Assembly: GCA_913053235.1 (NCBI GenBank)
Contig: CAJXFT010000017.1
Span: 1 to 32,077 of the forward strand
DNA: 32,077 nt
Source: an uncultured Alphaproteobacteria bacterium
GTDB lineage: Bacteria > Pseudomonadota > Alphaproteobacteria > UBA828
Direction of reading: 5' to 3'
In this document: positions 6,754-15,888 of the stretch, piece after piece
Layout of the letters: the number at the start of each line of letters is the position of its first letter
Position numbering within the stretch: the stretch's first letter is position 1
Made by a program: the position numbers and the translations under genes
Notes under the pieces: generated by a model
Database searches by the model: none
What the model was told of the DNA's origin: nothing
What the model saw: only the letters and a program-made list of their open reading frames with translations

Positions 6754-7542
6754 GTGAAGGAAGAGGGTGCGGCGCGCGGTCAAGCCTGGGACGTCAATCT
6801 ATATGACCGGTCATTCGGGTTCATCGCCGAATTCGGCGCCGGGCTGGTCGAAATGCTGGCGCCGAGGCCGGGCGAGCGCATCATCGATCTGGGCTGCGGA
6901 ATCGGCCAGCTCAGCGCCCAAATCGCCGCCATGGGGTGCGAAGTCATCGGCATCGATGCCGATTCGGAGATGATCGATCTGGCGCGGCGGAAATATCCCG
7001 ACATTCGCTTCATATGCGCGTTGGGTGAGAATTTCTCGCTCGATGCGCCGGCCGACGCGGTGTTTTCCAATGCGGCGCTGCATTGGATGAAGCAGCCCGA
7101 GCCGGTGATCGCCAACGTCGCGCGGGCATTGCGGCCAGGGGGCCGCTTCGTCGCCGAAATGGGCGCCCACCGCAACGTGGTCACCATCACCGAGGCGCTC
7201 TATCAGGCCCTGGCGGAGCAGTCGGTGGCGCGCGAGGCGGTCGAGTTTCCATGGTATTTTCCGCGCTCCGGGGTATATGTCAGCCTGCTGGAGGCGGCCG
7301 GATTCGACGTTACGCATTTGAATTATTTCGCCCGCCCGACGCCGCTCGACAATTGCCCGAACGGGTTGAGCGACTGGATTCGCATGTTCGGGCGGAATTT
7401 TCTCGCCGCGGCGCCGAGCGGCGGCGAGGCGCAAATGATAGCCCGCGCCGAAGAGCTGTGCCGCCGGCGGCTGTGCCCGGACGGCCGCTGGATGACCGAT
7501 TATACGCGCTTGCGCTTTCGTGCCGAGCTATTTGACGGATAG
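6754..7542 (+). CDS. Class I SAM-dependent methyltransferase (trans-aconitate methyltransferase-like)
   Basis: The 262-residue product has the Rossmann-type SAM-binding signature IIDLGCGIGQLSAQI (43–57), the acidic loop VIGIDADSEMIDLAR at the end of strand 2, and FSNAALHW with VARALRPGGRF for motifs IV and V. The order SNAALHW–VARALRPGG resembles Tam (trans-aconitate 2-methyltransferase) and BioC-like enzymes. The substrate cannot be told from sequence. Two GTG starts compete (6745 and 6754). GTG 6754 keeps an acceptable distance from the AAGGGG site at 6737–6742, whereas GTG 6745 is only two bases from it. The next small gene begins 4 bp after the stop, so they probably share a transcript. 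Confidence 0.85.
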   Translation: MKEEGAARGQAWDVNLYDRSFGFIAEFGAGLVEMLAPRPGERIIDLGCGIGQLSAQIAAMGCEVIGIDADSEMIDLARRKYPDIRFICALGENFSLDAPADAVFSNAALHWMKQPEPVIANVARALRPGGRFVAEMGAHRNVVTITEALYQALAEQSVAREAVEFPWYFPRSGVYVSLLEAAGFDVTHLNYFARPTPLDNCPNGLSDWIRMFGRNFLAAAPSGGEAQMIARAEELCRRRLCPDGRWMTDYTRLRFRAELFDG

Positions 7543-7546
7543 AGTT

Positions 7547-7906
7547 ATGTCATTGATTTTGAAGCGTTTAACTGTGGGTTCGGCGATGTTGGCCGTGGCG
7601 GCTTGCCTGATGCTTCCCCCCGCCGCGGCGCCGCGCGCCTATGAGGCGACGACCGGCGTGGCGCTGCACCAGGCCTGCGCCGGCGCGGCGCCGCATGTCT
7701 GCCTGTCCTATGTCGCCGGCGTCGTCGATATGCACGAGCTGGGCTCATCCAGCGGCGACGCGCCGCTGTTCTGCCCGCGCCTCGAGGCGCCCGAAAAAGT
7801 CGGGCGCGGCGTCTGGCTTTATTACGAGCAACATCCGGAGGCCCTCGACGAGCCCGCCGCGCTGGGCGTGATCCGCGCCCTGGCGCTGATGTTCCCCTGC
7901 GAGTAG
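7547..7906 (+). CDS. Rap1a/Tai-family small exported protein
   Basis: The 119-residue product starts with a basic and hydrophobic signal sequence (residues 1–29). Cys20 within AVAAC could be a lipidation site, though it is a weak lipobox. The rest follows the Rap1a/Tai immunity-protein pattern: a Cys (44), then CLSYVAGVVD (52–61), FCPRLE (75–80), a YYEQHPEAL stretch (92–100) and the terminal FPCE, giving four spaced cysteines likely to form disulfides. Known members neutralise type VI amidase effectors in the periplasm, but the family also has many orphan members and no T6SS genes are nearby. Function here is therefore unknown. It lies 4 bp after the methyltransferase gene. ATG 7547 is preferred to an upstream frame inside that gene. 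Confidence 0.75.
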   Translation: MSLILKRLTVGSAMLAVAACLMLPPAAAPRAYEATTGVALHQACAGAAPHVCLSYVAGVVDMHELGSSSGDAPLFCPRLEAPEKVGRGVWLYYEQHPEALDEPAALGVIRALALMFPCE

Positions 7907-8019
7907 GTGCCGGCTGCCCAAATTCGGCCACATTGCTCCCCTATTGCCAAGGCTGCGAAACAACACGAGCTTTGGTATGCTGGCGAATCCAGGTTGCTAA
8001 ATAGCGTATTGAGGCGAAC

Positions 8020-8769
8020 ATGGCTGGACATTCAAAATGGGCCAATATTCAACATCGCAAAGGTGCCCAGGACGCCAAGCGCGCCAAACGCTTCGCCAAA
8101 CTGGTGCGCGAGGTCATCGTCGCGGCGCGCCAGGGCATGCCCGATCCCGAGCATAATGCCCGGCTGCGCACCGCAATCGCCGCCGCCAAGGCGCAAAGCG
8201 TGCCCAAGGAGAACATCGAGCGTGTTCTCAAGAAGGCCCAGGGCGGCGATGACAGCGTCAGTTACGACGAACTGCGCTATGAGGGATTCGGCCCCGGCGG
8301 CGTCGCCCTGTTGGTCGATGCCATGACCGACAACCGCAACCGCACGGCGGCCGAGGTGCGCTCGATCTTCAACAAACATGGCGGCGCGCTGGGTGAAACG
8401 GGCAGCGTCAATTACATGTTCGAGCGCATAGGCTCGATCCACTATGCCAGCGCCGCGGCCGATGCCGATGAAATGTTCGAGGCGGCGCTCGAGGCCGGCG
8501 CCAGCGATTGCGAATTCGATGACGATGGCCATGAGATTTCCTGCGCGCCCGATGATTTCGGCGATGTCAGCGAAGCCCTTGGCGAGCGCTTCGGCGCACC
8601 CGAAAATGCCGGTCTGGGGTGGAAGCCGCAGACCGCCATTCCGATCGACGAACATGCCGCCGAAACCCTGTTCAAGCTGATGGAGGCTCTGGACGATTGC
8701 GACGATGTGCAGAATGTCTCGGCCAATTTCGAGGTCAGCGACGAAGTCATGGAGAAGCTCTCGGCATGA
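8020..8769 (+). CDS. yebC: YebC/PmpR-family transcriptional/translation regulator
   Basis: The 249-residue product is of standard length and begins MAGHSKWANIQHRKGAQD, the family hallmark. It continues with IFNKHGGALGETGSVNYMFE in the middle domain and the C-terminal ENAGLGWKPQ region. The family binds DNA as a transcription regulator in some bacteria and has been linked to easing ribosome stalls at proline runs. The latter is of interest because tolA downstream encodes such runs, though that connection is inference. It overlaps ruvC by ATGA, a conserved neighbourhood. A 113-bp gap upstream (7907–8019) should hold its promoter; I see no convincing -35/-10 pair. Confidence 0.95.
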   Translation: MAGHSKWANIQHRKGAQDAKRAKRFAKLVREVIVAARQGMPDPEHNARLRTAIAAAKAQSVPKENIERVLKKAQGGDDSVSYDELRYEGFGPGGVALLVDAMTDNRNRTAAEVRSIFNKHGGALGETGSVNYMFERIGSIHYASAAADADEMFEAALEAGASDCEFDDDGHEISCAPDDFGDVSEALGERFGAPENAGLGWKPQTAIPIDEHAAETLFKLMEALDDCDDVQNVSANFEVSDEVMEKLSA

Positions 8770-9284
8770 TCGGCCCGCGCCGCTATATCGGCTTCGACCC
8801 GGGCTTGCGCGCCACCGGCTGGGGGCTGATCGAGGCCGAGGACAATCGCCTGCGCCATCTCGCCAATGGCACCGTGGTGACGGAGCCGGCGCTGGAGGTG
8901 GCCGAGCGCCTGCGCCAGCTTCACGAGGGCCTGGCCCGCATATTGGCCGAATGGTCGCCCGACGAAGCGGCGGTCGAGGAAACCTTCGTCAACCGCAACG
9001 CACGCTCGACCCTCAAGCTCGGATTGGCGCGCGGCGTCGTCCTCCTGGCGCCGGCGCTGGCCGGCTTGCATGTTGCCGAATATTCGCCCAACAAGATCAA
9101 GAAATCCGTCGTCGGCGCGGGGCATGCCGACAAAACCCAGATCGGCGTCATGGTGCGCCATCTGCTGCCGGGCTGCGAGCCGGTCGACGCCGATTCCACC
9201 GATGCGCTCGCCGTCGCGATTTGCCATGCCCACCACGCCGCCACCCAGCGCCACTGGCCGGCGGCTCGGGCGGCGGCCGTCTGA
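8766..9284 (+). CDS. ruvC: Holliday junction endonuclease RuvC
   Basis: RuvC cuts Holliday junctions as a dimer during recombinational repair. The 172-residue product carries the four acidic catalytic residues in the expected places: Asp11 in [12 protein letters not shown], Glu71 in AAVEETFVN, and Asp143 and Asp146 in [12 protein letters not shown]. The basic [12 protein letters not shown] stretch (112–123) is the DNA-contact loop. ATG 8766 overlaps the yebC stop and gives the normal N-terminus, although the frame is open further upstream. It is followed 10 bp later by ruvA. Confidence 0.97.
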   Translation: MIGPRRYIGFDPGLRATGWGLIEAEDNRLRHLANGTVVTEPALEVAERLRQLHEGLARILAEWSPDEAAVEETFVNRNARSTLKLGLARGVVLLAPALAGLHVAEYSPNKIKKSVVGAGHADKTQIGVMVRHLLPGCEPVDADSTDALAVAICHAHHAATQRHWPAARAAAV

Positions 9285-9294
9285 GGCGGCGCGC

Positions 9295-9897
9295 ATGATT
9301 GCAAAACTGAGCGGCAGGCTGGATTCCACCGGCGAGGGATGGGCGGTGATAGATGTCGGCGGCGTCGGCTATCTGGTTTTTTGCGCCGGGCGCACCCTCG
9401 CCGCGCTGCCCGGCAACGGCGCCGCGATCTCGTTGGAAATCGAAACCGTGGTGCGCGAGGACCAGTTCACCCTCTACGGCTTCCTCGATGGCCATGAGCG
9501 TGAATGGTTCCGCCTGCTGCGCCGGGTGCAAAGCGTCGGCGCCAAAATGGCGCTCGCCATTCTCGGCCTGCTGTCGCCGGATGAATTGTCGCTCGCCATC
9601 GCCGCGCGCGACCGCGCCGCCCTGACGCGGGTCTCCGGCGTCGGACCCAAACTGGCCGAGCGCCTGATCACCGAATTGAAGGACAAGGCGCCGGCCGGCG
9701 CCATGGCGGTGACGATCGCCGCCAGCGGCGCCGGTGCCGACGGATCGCCGGCCGGCGATGCGGTCTCGGCGCTGGTCAATCTCGGCTATCGCCAGAGCGA
9801 GGCGTTTGGCGCGGTGGCCGGCGCGGCGCGGCGCCTCGGCGAGGACGCCCCCATAGAAGCGCTGATTCAGGCCGGCCTTAAGGAACTCAGCGCATGA
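9295..9897 (+). CDS. ruvA: Holliday junction branch migration protein RuvA
   Basis: RuvA tetramers bind the four-way junction and load RuvB. The 200-residue product begins [11 protein letters not shown], followed by the OB-fold (to about residue 63) with [12 protein letters not shown]. Two helix-hairpin-helix motifs follow: [14 protein letters not shown] near 75 and [20 protein letters not shown] near 110. The C-terminal RuvB-contact domain includes [13 protein letters not shown]. The start is ATG 9295 because the upstream part of the open frame is ruvC in another frame. Its stop overlaps the ruvB start (ATGA). Confidence 0.97.
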   Translation: MIAKLSGRLDSTGEGWAVIDVGGVGYLVFCAGRTLAALPGNGAAISLEIETVVREDQFTLYGFLDGHEREWFRLLRRVQSVGAKMALAILGLLSPDELSLAIAARDRAALTRVSGVGPKLAERLITELKDKAPAGAMAVTIAASGAGADGSPAGDAVSALVNLGYRQSEAFGAVAGAARRLGEDAPIEALIQAGLKELSA

Positions 9898-10940
9898 ACG
9901 AAGAGCGCGTCGTTTCGCCCGAAGCCAAGAGCGAGGACGGCGCCGAGGTCAGCCTGCGGCCGCAGACGCTGGACGAGTTCATCGGCCAGCCGGTGATTTG
10001 CGAAAATCTGCATATCTTCGTCGAAGCCGCGCGGAACAGAGGCGAGGCCCTCGATCACGTGCTGTTTTACGGGCCCCCCGGGCTCGGCAAGACGACGCTG
10101 GCGCAGATCGTCGCGCGCGAGCTCGGCGTTGGCTTTCGCGCCACCTCCGGCCCGGTCATCGCGCGCGCCGGCGACCTGGCGGCGATCCTGACCAATCTGA
10201 ACGCCCGCGATGTGCTGTTCATCGATGAAATCCATCGCCTCAATCCGGCGGTCGAGGAGATCCTCTATCCGGCGCTCGAGGACCGTCAGCTCGATCTGAT
10301 CATCGGCGAAGGGCCGGCGGCGCGTTCGGTGCGCATCGATCTGGTGCCTTTCACCCTGGTAGGTGCTACGACCCGCACCGGGCTGGTGACGACGCCGCTG
10401 CGCGAACGCTTCGGCATTCCGCTCAGGTTGGATTTCTACGGCGCCGAAGAGCTTGAGGAGATCGTGCGGCGCAACGCGGCGAAACTGCAATTCGATCTGA
10501 CCGATGAGGGGGCGCGCGAAATCGGCCGCCGTTCGCGCGGCACGCCGCGTATCGCCGTGCGCCTGTTGCGCCGCGTCCGCGATTTCGCCGCCGTCGCCGG
10601 GACCACGCGGGTCGACGCGGAATTGGCCGACCGGTCGCTGGGCCGCCTCGAAGTCGACCAGCGCGGCCTCGATTCGCTCGACCGGCGCTACCTGCGCTGT
10701 ATCGGAGAAAATTACGGCGGCGGTCCGGTCGGCGTCGAAACCATCGCCGCGGCGCTCTCGGAGCAGCGCGATGCGCTCGAAGAGGTGATCGAGCCGTTTC
10801 TCATTCAGCAGGGTCTGGTGCAGCGAACGCCGCGCGGCCGCGCCCTGACCGCGCATGGCTTCCGCCATTTGGGCCTCGACATACCGAAGCCCGAATCCTC
10901 GCAGTTCGAATTGATGGAGGAGGGCGGCGATGAGCAGTAG
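9894..10940 (+). CDS. ruvB: Holliday junction branch migration ATPase RuvB
   Basis: RuvB is the hexameric AAA+ motor for branch migration. The 348-residue product shows [12 protein letters not shown] at the N-terminus, Walker [13 protein letters not shown] (about 60–71), Walker [12 protein letters not shown], sensor 1 [19 protein letters not shown], and the C-terminal winged-helix with [15 protein letters not shown]. All key residues look intact. It is coupled to ruvA by ATGA and overlaps ybgC by 11 bp. In alphaproteobacteria ruvCAB is often followed by the tol operon, as here. Confidence 0.98.
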   Translation: MNEERVVSPEAKSEDGAEVSLRPQTLDEFIGQPVICENLHIFVEAARNRGEALDHVLFYGPPGLGKTTLAQIVARELGVGFRATSGPVIARAGDLAAILTNLNARDVLFIDEIHRLNPAVEEILYPALEDRQLDLIIGEGPAARSVRIDLVPFTLVGATTRTGLVTTPLRERFGIPLRLDFYGAEELEEIVRRNAAKLQFDLTDEGAREIGRRSRGTPRIAVRLLRRVRDFAAVAGTTRVDAELADRSLGRLEVDQRGLDSLDRRYLRCIGENYGGGPVGVETIAAALSEQRDALEEVIEPFLIQQGLVQRTPRGRALTAHGFRHLGLDIPKPESSQFELMEEGGDEQ

Positions 10941-11403
10941 CGCCGGCGCCGCCCGCATACCGGCCACGGAAACGGCTGTCTTGGGCCGCATGGCCGGCAA
11001 GGTTTTCATTTTTCCTTTGCGGGTATACTACGAAGATACCGACGCGGCGGGGATCGTCTATTACGCCAACTATCTGAAATTCATCGAGCGCGCGCGCACC
11101 GAAATGATGCGCGCCGCCGGTATCGAACACAGCGCCATGCGCGCGGCGCACGGCGTTATGTTCATCGTCAAGAGCTGCGCGCTCGACTACCGCCGGCCGG
11201 CGCGGCTCGATGACGTGCTCGAAATCCACACCCGCATCGTTGTTCTGAAACGCGCCAGTTTGGAGGCCGAGCAAGCCGTGCTCAAAGACGGCGAAATATT
11301 GCTGCATGCCGAATTGCGGCTCGCCTGTATCAACCGGGAAGGCGCGCCGGCGCGCTTTCCACCGGATCTTCGCGCCGCCCTCGAGGCGTTGGTGCGGGGC
11401 TAG
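10930..11403 (+). CDS. ybgC: Tol-Pal-associated acyl-CoA thioesterase YbgC
   Basis: YbgC is a cytoplasmic hot-dog thioesterase encoded at the head of tol-pal operons, linked to phospholipid metabolism. The 157-residue product carries the active-site stretch [20 protein letters not shown] (residues 32–51), with the catalytic Asp in the EDTDAAG segment. [13 protein letters not shown] and the usual C-terminal strands follow. The first 25 residues or so (before FPLRVYYED) are an extension of low conservation; a later start at MAGKVF is possible. ATG 10930 has a strong GGAGGAGGG site and overlaps the ruvB 3' end by 11 bp. Confidence 0.93.
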   Translation: MSSSAGAARIPATETAVLGRMAGKVFIFPLRVYYEDTDAAGIVYYANYLKFIERARTEMMRAAGIEHSAMRAAHGVMFIVKSCALDYRRPARLDDVLEIHTRIVVLKRASLEAEQAVLKDGEILLHAELRLACINREGAPARFPPDLRAALEALVRG

Positions 11404-11430
11404 CGGCAAGCAGGAACAGGTTTTAGGAAT

Positions 11431-12167
11431 ATGGAGACCGATCTCGTTACCGCCGTGGCACTGGGTGCCGACGCCGTCGCGCATAGCCTGTCTCCGTGGC
11501 AGCTGTTCCTCGAGGCCGATATCATCGTCAAGGCGGTGATCATTCTGCTGATCGTCTGTTCGTTTTGGAGCTGGGCGATCATATTCGAGAAAGTGTCGCG
11601 CTTTCGCCGGGTGGCGCGCCAGGCGGCGGCGTTCGAGACCCTGTTCTGGTCCGGCGGCTCGTTGCAGCAGCTTTATGAAAATATCCAGGAGCAGGCGACG
11701 CATCCGATGTCGCGCCTGTTCGAATCGGCGATGCGCGAATGGCAGCGCTTCTCGCAGGGCGGCAGCCGGCAACTCGAGGCCTCGCGCGTCGAGGGCCTGC
11801 AGCGGCGCATTGCCCACGCCATGGACGTGACGCTCGACCGCGAGCTCGATCAGTTGCAGAAATATTTGGGATTCCTGGCCACCGTCGGCTCGACGGCGCC
11901 CTTCGTCGGCCTGTTCGGCACGGTTTGGGGCATCATGAACAGTTTTCAATCGATCGCCGCCAGCAAGGACACATCGCTGGCCGTGGTCGCGCCCGGCATC
12001 GCCGAAGCCCTGTTCGCCACCGCGCTCGGCCTGGTCGCGGCGATACCTTCGGTGGTTGCCTACAACAAGCTGAGCGGCGATCTCGACCGCTATAGCGGCC
12101 GCCTCGAATCCTTCGGCACCGAATTCCGCTCGCTGATGTCGCGCCAGCTCGAGGAGCGCGTGGTGTA

Positions 12168-12168
<1 letters not shown>
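11431..12168 (+). CDS. tolQ: Tol-Pal system protein TolQ
   Basis: TolQ forms, with TolR, the inner-membrane proton channel that energises TolA. The 245-residue product has three membrane helices: about residues 30–53 (AVIILLIVCSFWSWAII), 143–165 (LGFLATVGSTAPFVGLFGTV) and 185–210 (APGIAEALFATALGLVAAIP). The second and third contain the conserved TVGSTAPFVGLFGTVWGIM and ALFATALGLVAAIP signatures of the MotA/TolQ/ExbB family. The start ATG 11431 has TTAGGA upstream. It overlaps tolR by one base (TAATG). Confidence 0.97.
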
Positions 12169-12608
<440 letters not shown>

Positions 12609-12614
12609 AGGGCG

Positions 12615-13631
12615 ATGGGCAGGCGTGGCTGGATATTTTCGGGGGTGCTGCACGCCGGCGTGATCGCGGCGGCGGTGATCGGCCTGCCGTCCCTGTTCGA
12701 CGGCGAATCCGAATATGTCGAGGAGGCCATCTTTGTCGCGATGGTGGCGGAAGAGGACGCGGCGGGCGTGCAACAGCCCGATCCCGAGCCCGAGCCCGAG
12801 CCCGAACCTGTCGTCGAAGCGGAGCCCGAGCCGGAGCCGGTCGAGGTGAAGGCACTGGAGCCGCCGCCACCGCCGCCCGAGCCCGAGCCCGAGCCGGAGC
12901 CGGTATTCGCCGCCGCCGCGCCGGAACCGCCGCCGCCGCCGGAGCCCGAGCGAATTCCCGAGCCCGAGCCCGAACCTGTGGTCTCCGAGCCCGAGCCGGA
13001 GCCGGAGCCCGAGCCCGAGCCGGTGGCCGAGGAAGTGCCGCCGGAACCGCCGGAGGCCAAGCCGGAGCCCGAGCCCGAGCCGCAACCGGCGCCGCCCGCC
13101 GCCCAGGCGAGCGTGCCGAAGCCGCGCGTCAAGCCGGCGCCGGCGCCGCCCAGTTTCGATTCGCTGCTGAGAAGCGTCGCCGAAGCGGAGCCGGAGGAGG
13201 AGAAACCGCAACCGCAACCGGAGCCCGAGTTCGACGCGCTGCTGGCCAATGTGGCCGACGCCCCGGCGCCCGAACCGGAGGTCGAAAAGCGCGACCCGCC
13301 CAGGCGCACGCGGGCGATGATGGTGGCGATGGCCAATCAGATTGCCGCATTGATCAAGGCCCGCGTCGAGGCCAATTGGAGCGTGCCGGCGGGCATCCGT
13401 GACGCCAGCGAGCTGGTGGTCACCATCCGCATCCGTCTGGGGCGCGACGGCGCCGTGCAAAGAGCCGATATTCTCGACCTGAATTACGCCGAGGACGCGA
13501 ATTTTCGTACCATGGCGGAAAGCGCCCGGCGCGCCGTGTTAAAGGCGTCCCCGATCAAGGCGTTGCGGCGCTTCGGCGATGACTATAATGAGTGGCGTGT
13601 TGTGACGATGACATTTCGCCCGCCGGTGTAA
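12615..13631 (+). CDS. tolA: TolA with an extended Pro-Glu-rich linker
   Basis: TolA links the TolQR motor to Pal/TolB across the periplasm. The 338-residue product has a short cytoplasmic start and one membrane helix (about residues 7–24, [18 protein letters not shown]). A long Pro-Glu-rich linker then runs from about residue 55 to 215 in place of the Ala/Lys-rich helix of enterobacterial TolA. The C-terminal TonB-like domain (about 230–338) contains [29 protein letters not shown] and a final [13 protein letters not shown]. The linker contains one run of six prolines and one of five. Position between tolR and tolB confirms the call despite low similarity in the linker. Confidence 0.93.
   Translation: MGRRGWIFSGVLHAGVIAAAVIGLPSLFDGESEYVEEAIFVAMVAEEDAAGVQQPDPEPEPEPEPVVEAEPEPEPVEVKALEPPPPPPEPEPEPEPVFAAAAPEPPPPPEPERIPEPEPEPVVSEPEPEPEPEPEPVAEEVPPEPPEAKPEPEPEPQPAPPAAQASVPKPRVKPAPAPPSFDSLLRSVAEAEPEEEKPQPQPEPEFDALLANVADAPAPEPEVEKRDPPRRTRAMMVAMANQIAALIKARVEANWSVPAGIRDASELVVTIRIRLGRDGAVQRADILDLNYAEDANFRTMAESARRAVLKASPIKALRRFGDDYNEWRVVTMTFRPPV
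12779..13086 (+). repeat. GAGCCC/GAGCCG hexamer-rich repeat inside tolA
   Basis: A degenerate array of six-base units GAGCCC, GAGCCG and GAACCG encodes (Pro-Glu)n. Proline runs are encoded at 12861–12878 (six codons) and 12927–12941 (five codons). The reverse strand gives a spurious Gly-Ser open frame. Slippage by whole units would alter linker length while keeping frame. Confidence 0.85.
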
Positions 13632-13701
13632 GATGCGATCATGACAGCGGCGAGTTTGGACGGGGGTAACGACGGGTGATGACGAAGTGGAGAAGCGGCG
13701 C

Positions 13702-15087
13702 ATGATTTGGCGGACCGGCAGGGAACGGGGCACGGCTTCTCGTTACCGCCTCGGCGTGCCGTCGCGGCCCGCCATCTGGCCGCTCGCCATCCTCACCGTC
13801 ATCCTCATTGCCCTGACCCTGCCGCTGGCAACCGCACGGGCCGAATTGCGCGTCGATATTACGCGCGGGCAGGTCGAGCCGATGCCTGTCGCCATTTCCG
13901 ATTTTTACGGCGAATCCGGCGAAGCGATCGATTTCGGCAAGAAAATCGCTCAGGTCGTGGCGCGCAATCTGGAGCGCTCCGGTTTGTTTCGCCCGATCGG
14001 CAAAGGCGCCTTCATTCAGCGCCCCGAGGAGATGCTGAGCAAGCCGCGCTTCGCCGATTGGCGCCAGATCAACGCCCAGGCCCTGGTTACCGGGCGCGTG
14101 AAATTCAAATCCGGCGACCGTATGGAGGTCGAGTTTCGCCTGTGGGATATTTTTTCGGAAGAGCATATGGTCGGCAAGCGGCTTGAGAGCGCCACCAACC
14201 AGTGGCGCCGTATGGCGCATATTGTGACCGATGAAATATACAAGCGGCTGACCGGCGAAATCGGCTATTTCGACACCCGCATCGTCTATATCGCCGAAAC
14301 CGGGCCGCTCGACGCGCGCATCAAGCGGCTCGCGATCATGGACCAGGATGGTGAAAATCTGCGCTTTCTTTCGGACGGCAGTCAGCTCGTGCTGACCCCG
14401 CGCTTTTCGCCGACGGCGCAGGAAATCACCTATCTCTCCTATGACCAGGGCATCCCGCGCGCCTATCTGCGCGAGATCGATTCGGGGCAACATGAATTGC
14501 TGGGAAAATTTCCCGGCATGACCTTCGCGCCGCGTTTCTCGCCCGATGGCAACAGCGTCGTCCTGACCTATGCGGCGGACGGCAATTCGGAAATTTATGA
14601 AATGGATTTGCGCAGCCACAAAAAGCGCAGATTGACCGAAAACAGCGCCATCGACACGGCGCCCTCCTATTCGCCGGACGGCCGGCGGATCGTGTTTGAA
14701 TCCGACCGCGGCGGCGACCAACAGATATACGTCATGGATCGCCAGGGATCGCAGGCGCGGCGCATTACTTTCGGCAAGGGCCGCTATGGCACGCCGGTCT
14801 GGTCTCCTCGCGGAGATTTGATTGCTTTTACCAAAAGCTATGAGGGCCGTTTCTCGATCGGCGTGATAAAACCGGACGGCAGTGGGGAACGGATTTTGTC
14901 GCAGGACTTTCTCGTCGAGGGGCCGACATGGGCGCCCAATGGTCGGGTGCTGATGTTTTTCCGGCAGAGCGAACGCAATCCCGACTCCTCGGAATTGGTC
15001 ACCATCGACATCACCGGCCACCATGAGATGATTTTGTTTACAACCACGGCGGCCTCCGACCCGGCCTGGTCGCCCTTGATCCCGTGA
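13702..15087 (+). CDS. tolB: Tol-Pal system beta-propeller protein TolB
   Basis: TolB is the periplasmic protein that binds Pal and is displaced by energised TolA. The 461-residue product has a long signal sequence with hydrophobic core [19 protein letters not shown] and probable cleavage after ATARA (residue 47). The N-terminal domain spans about 48–180. Six propeller blades follow, with repeated [25 protein letters not shown] and [14 protein letters not shown] motifs. ATG 13702 is preferred to GTG 13687 because GGAGA lies about eight bases upstream of it. The gene follows tolA after a 70-bp gap that may still be read through. Confidence 0.95.
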   Translation: MIWRTGRERGTASRYRLGVPSRPAIWPLAILTVILIALTLPLATARAELRVDITRGQVEPMPVAISDFYGESGEAIDFGKKIAQVVARNLERSGLFRPIGKGAFIQRPEEMLSKPRFADWRQINAQALVTGRVKFKSGDRMEVEFRLWDIFSEEHMVGKRLESATNQWRRMAHIVTDEIYKRLTGEIGYFDTRIVYIAETGPLDARIKRLAIMDQDGENLRFLSDGSQLVLTPRFSPTAQEITYLSYDQGIPRAYLREIDSGQHELLGKFPGMTFAPRFSPDGNSVVLTYAADGNSEIYEMDLRSHKKRRLTENSAIDTAPSYSPDGRRIVFESDRGGDQQIYVMDRQGSQARRITFGKGRYGTPVWSPRGDLIAFTKSYEGRFSIGVIKPDGSGERILSQDFLVEGPTWAPNGRVLMFFRQSERNPDSSELVTIDITGHHEMILFTTTAASDPAWSPLIP

Positions 15088-15286
15088 ATATCCAGAGTTA
15101 TAAGATGTTACTCTTATTTAGCCGAATCTTGAAAATTAACAGATATTACATATCGGCGATCGTAAATAAGACCCATCTAAACATGTTTTTCTATTGGCTC
15201 GGCAAGTCAGACAAGAATATTTGTCAAAACTTAAGTGCCTCGTTCGAGCCCCCGGCAACCTGACTAATACTTGAGGGAGCGACCCG
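15088..15286 (+). promoter_or_regulatory. AT-rich intergenic region before pal
   Basis: This 199-bp stretch is clearly AT-richer than its neighbours and holds no gene. A small AT stem (ATAAGA 15100–15105 with TCTTAT 15112–15117) lies after tolB and could be a weak terminator. A possible promoter pair is TTGGCT (15194–15199), 17 bp, then AATATT (15217–15222). The pal ribosome-binding site GAGGGAG is at the right edge. A separate pal promoter is likely, but the exact elements are guesses. Confidence 0.4.
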
Positions 15287-15862
15287 ATGTGGAAGAGAGT
15301 TTTTGGAGCAAAAAAGATGGTGGCCATGGCCGCCGTATTGCTGATCGCGGCGGCCTGTTCGAGCACGTCCGACGATAACGCCGCGACGGTTGGCGACGGC
15401 GATGCGGCCGACACTGCGTCGGCGCAGACCGATCAATCCAGCGCCACCGATTCCTCGGCGGATGCGGCGGTGGATGTCGCCGCCGTCGAATCCTCGGGGC
15501 CGATTCCCGGGTCGCAGGAAGATCTCGTCCAGAATGTCGGCGATCGTGTGTTCTTCGAATATGACAGCGCCGTTCTGACACCCGAGGGGCGGCGCACCCT
15601 GGAGCGCCAGGCCGAATGGCTGCGGCTCTTCCCGGAGCTCAAAATCATGATCGAAGGCCATTGCGACGAGCGCGGAACGCGCGAATATAACCTGGCGCTG
15701 GGCGAGCGCCGGGCCACGGCGGCACGCGATTATCTGATTGCCTTCGGCATGGATTCGTCGCGCCTGCAAACGACCAGCTACGGCAAGGAGCGCCCCTACG
15801 CGCTCGGGCACAACGAGGAATCCTGGAAGCGTAACCGGCGTTCCGTCACTGTGGTGAACTGA
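15287..15862 (+). CDS. pal: Peptidoglycan-associated lipoprotein Pal
   Basis: Pal anchors the outer membrane to peptidoglycan and is concentrated at the division site by TolA/TolB. The 191-residue product has a lipoprotein signal ending LLIAAAC, with lipidated Cys24 followed by Ser, which favours outer-membrane sorting. A flexible Asp/Ala/Ser linker runs to about residue 75. The OmpA-like domain follows with VFFEYDSAVL and the peptidoglycan-binding signature IEGHCDERGTREYNLALGER. The linker is acidic and low in complexity, as is common in alphaproteobacterial Pal. A clear GAGGGAG site precedes ATG 15287. Confidence 0.97.
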   Translation: MWKRVFGAKKMVAMAAVLLIAAACSSTSDDNAATVGDGDAADTASAQTDQSSATDSSADAAVDVAAVESSGPIPGSQEDLVQNVGDRVFFEYDSAVLTPEGRRTLERQAEWLRLFPELKIMIEGHCDERGTREYNLALGERRATAARDYLIAFGMDSSRLQTTSYGKERPYALGHNEESWKRNRRSVTVVN

Positions 15863-15888
15863 TCCGAACCTGTCGCGGTGGCGGCCGG

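Noticed and set aside
12779-13086. CRISPR-like array
   Set aside because: The repeats are short coding hexamers without spacers.
15088-15286. Possible small RNA or riboswitch before pal
   Set aside because: The region is AT-rich with only a six-pair AT stem; no conserved aptamer features were seen.
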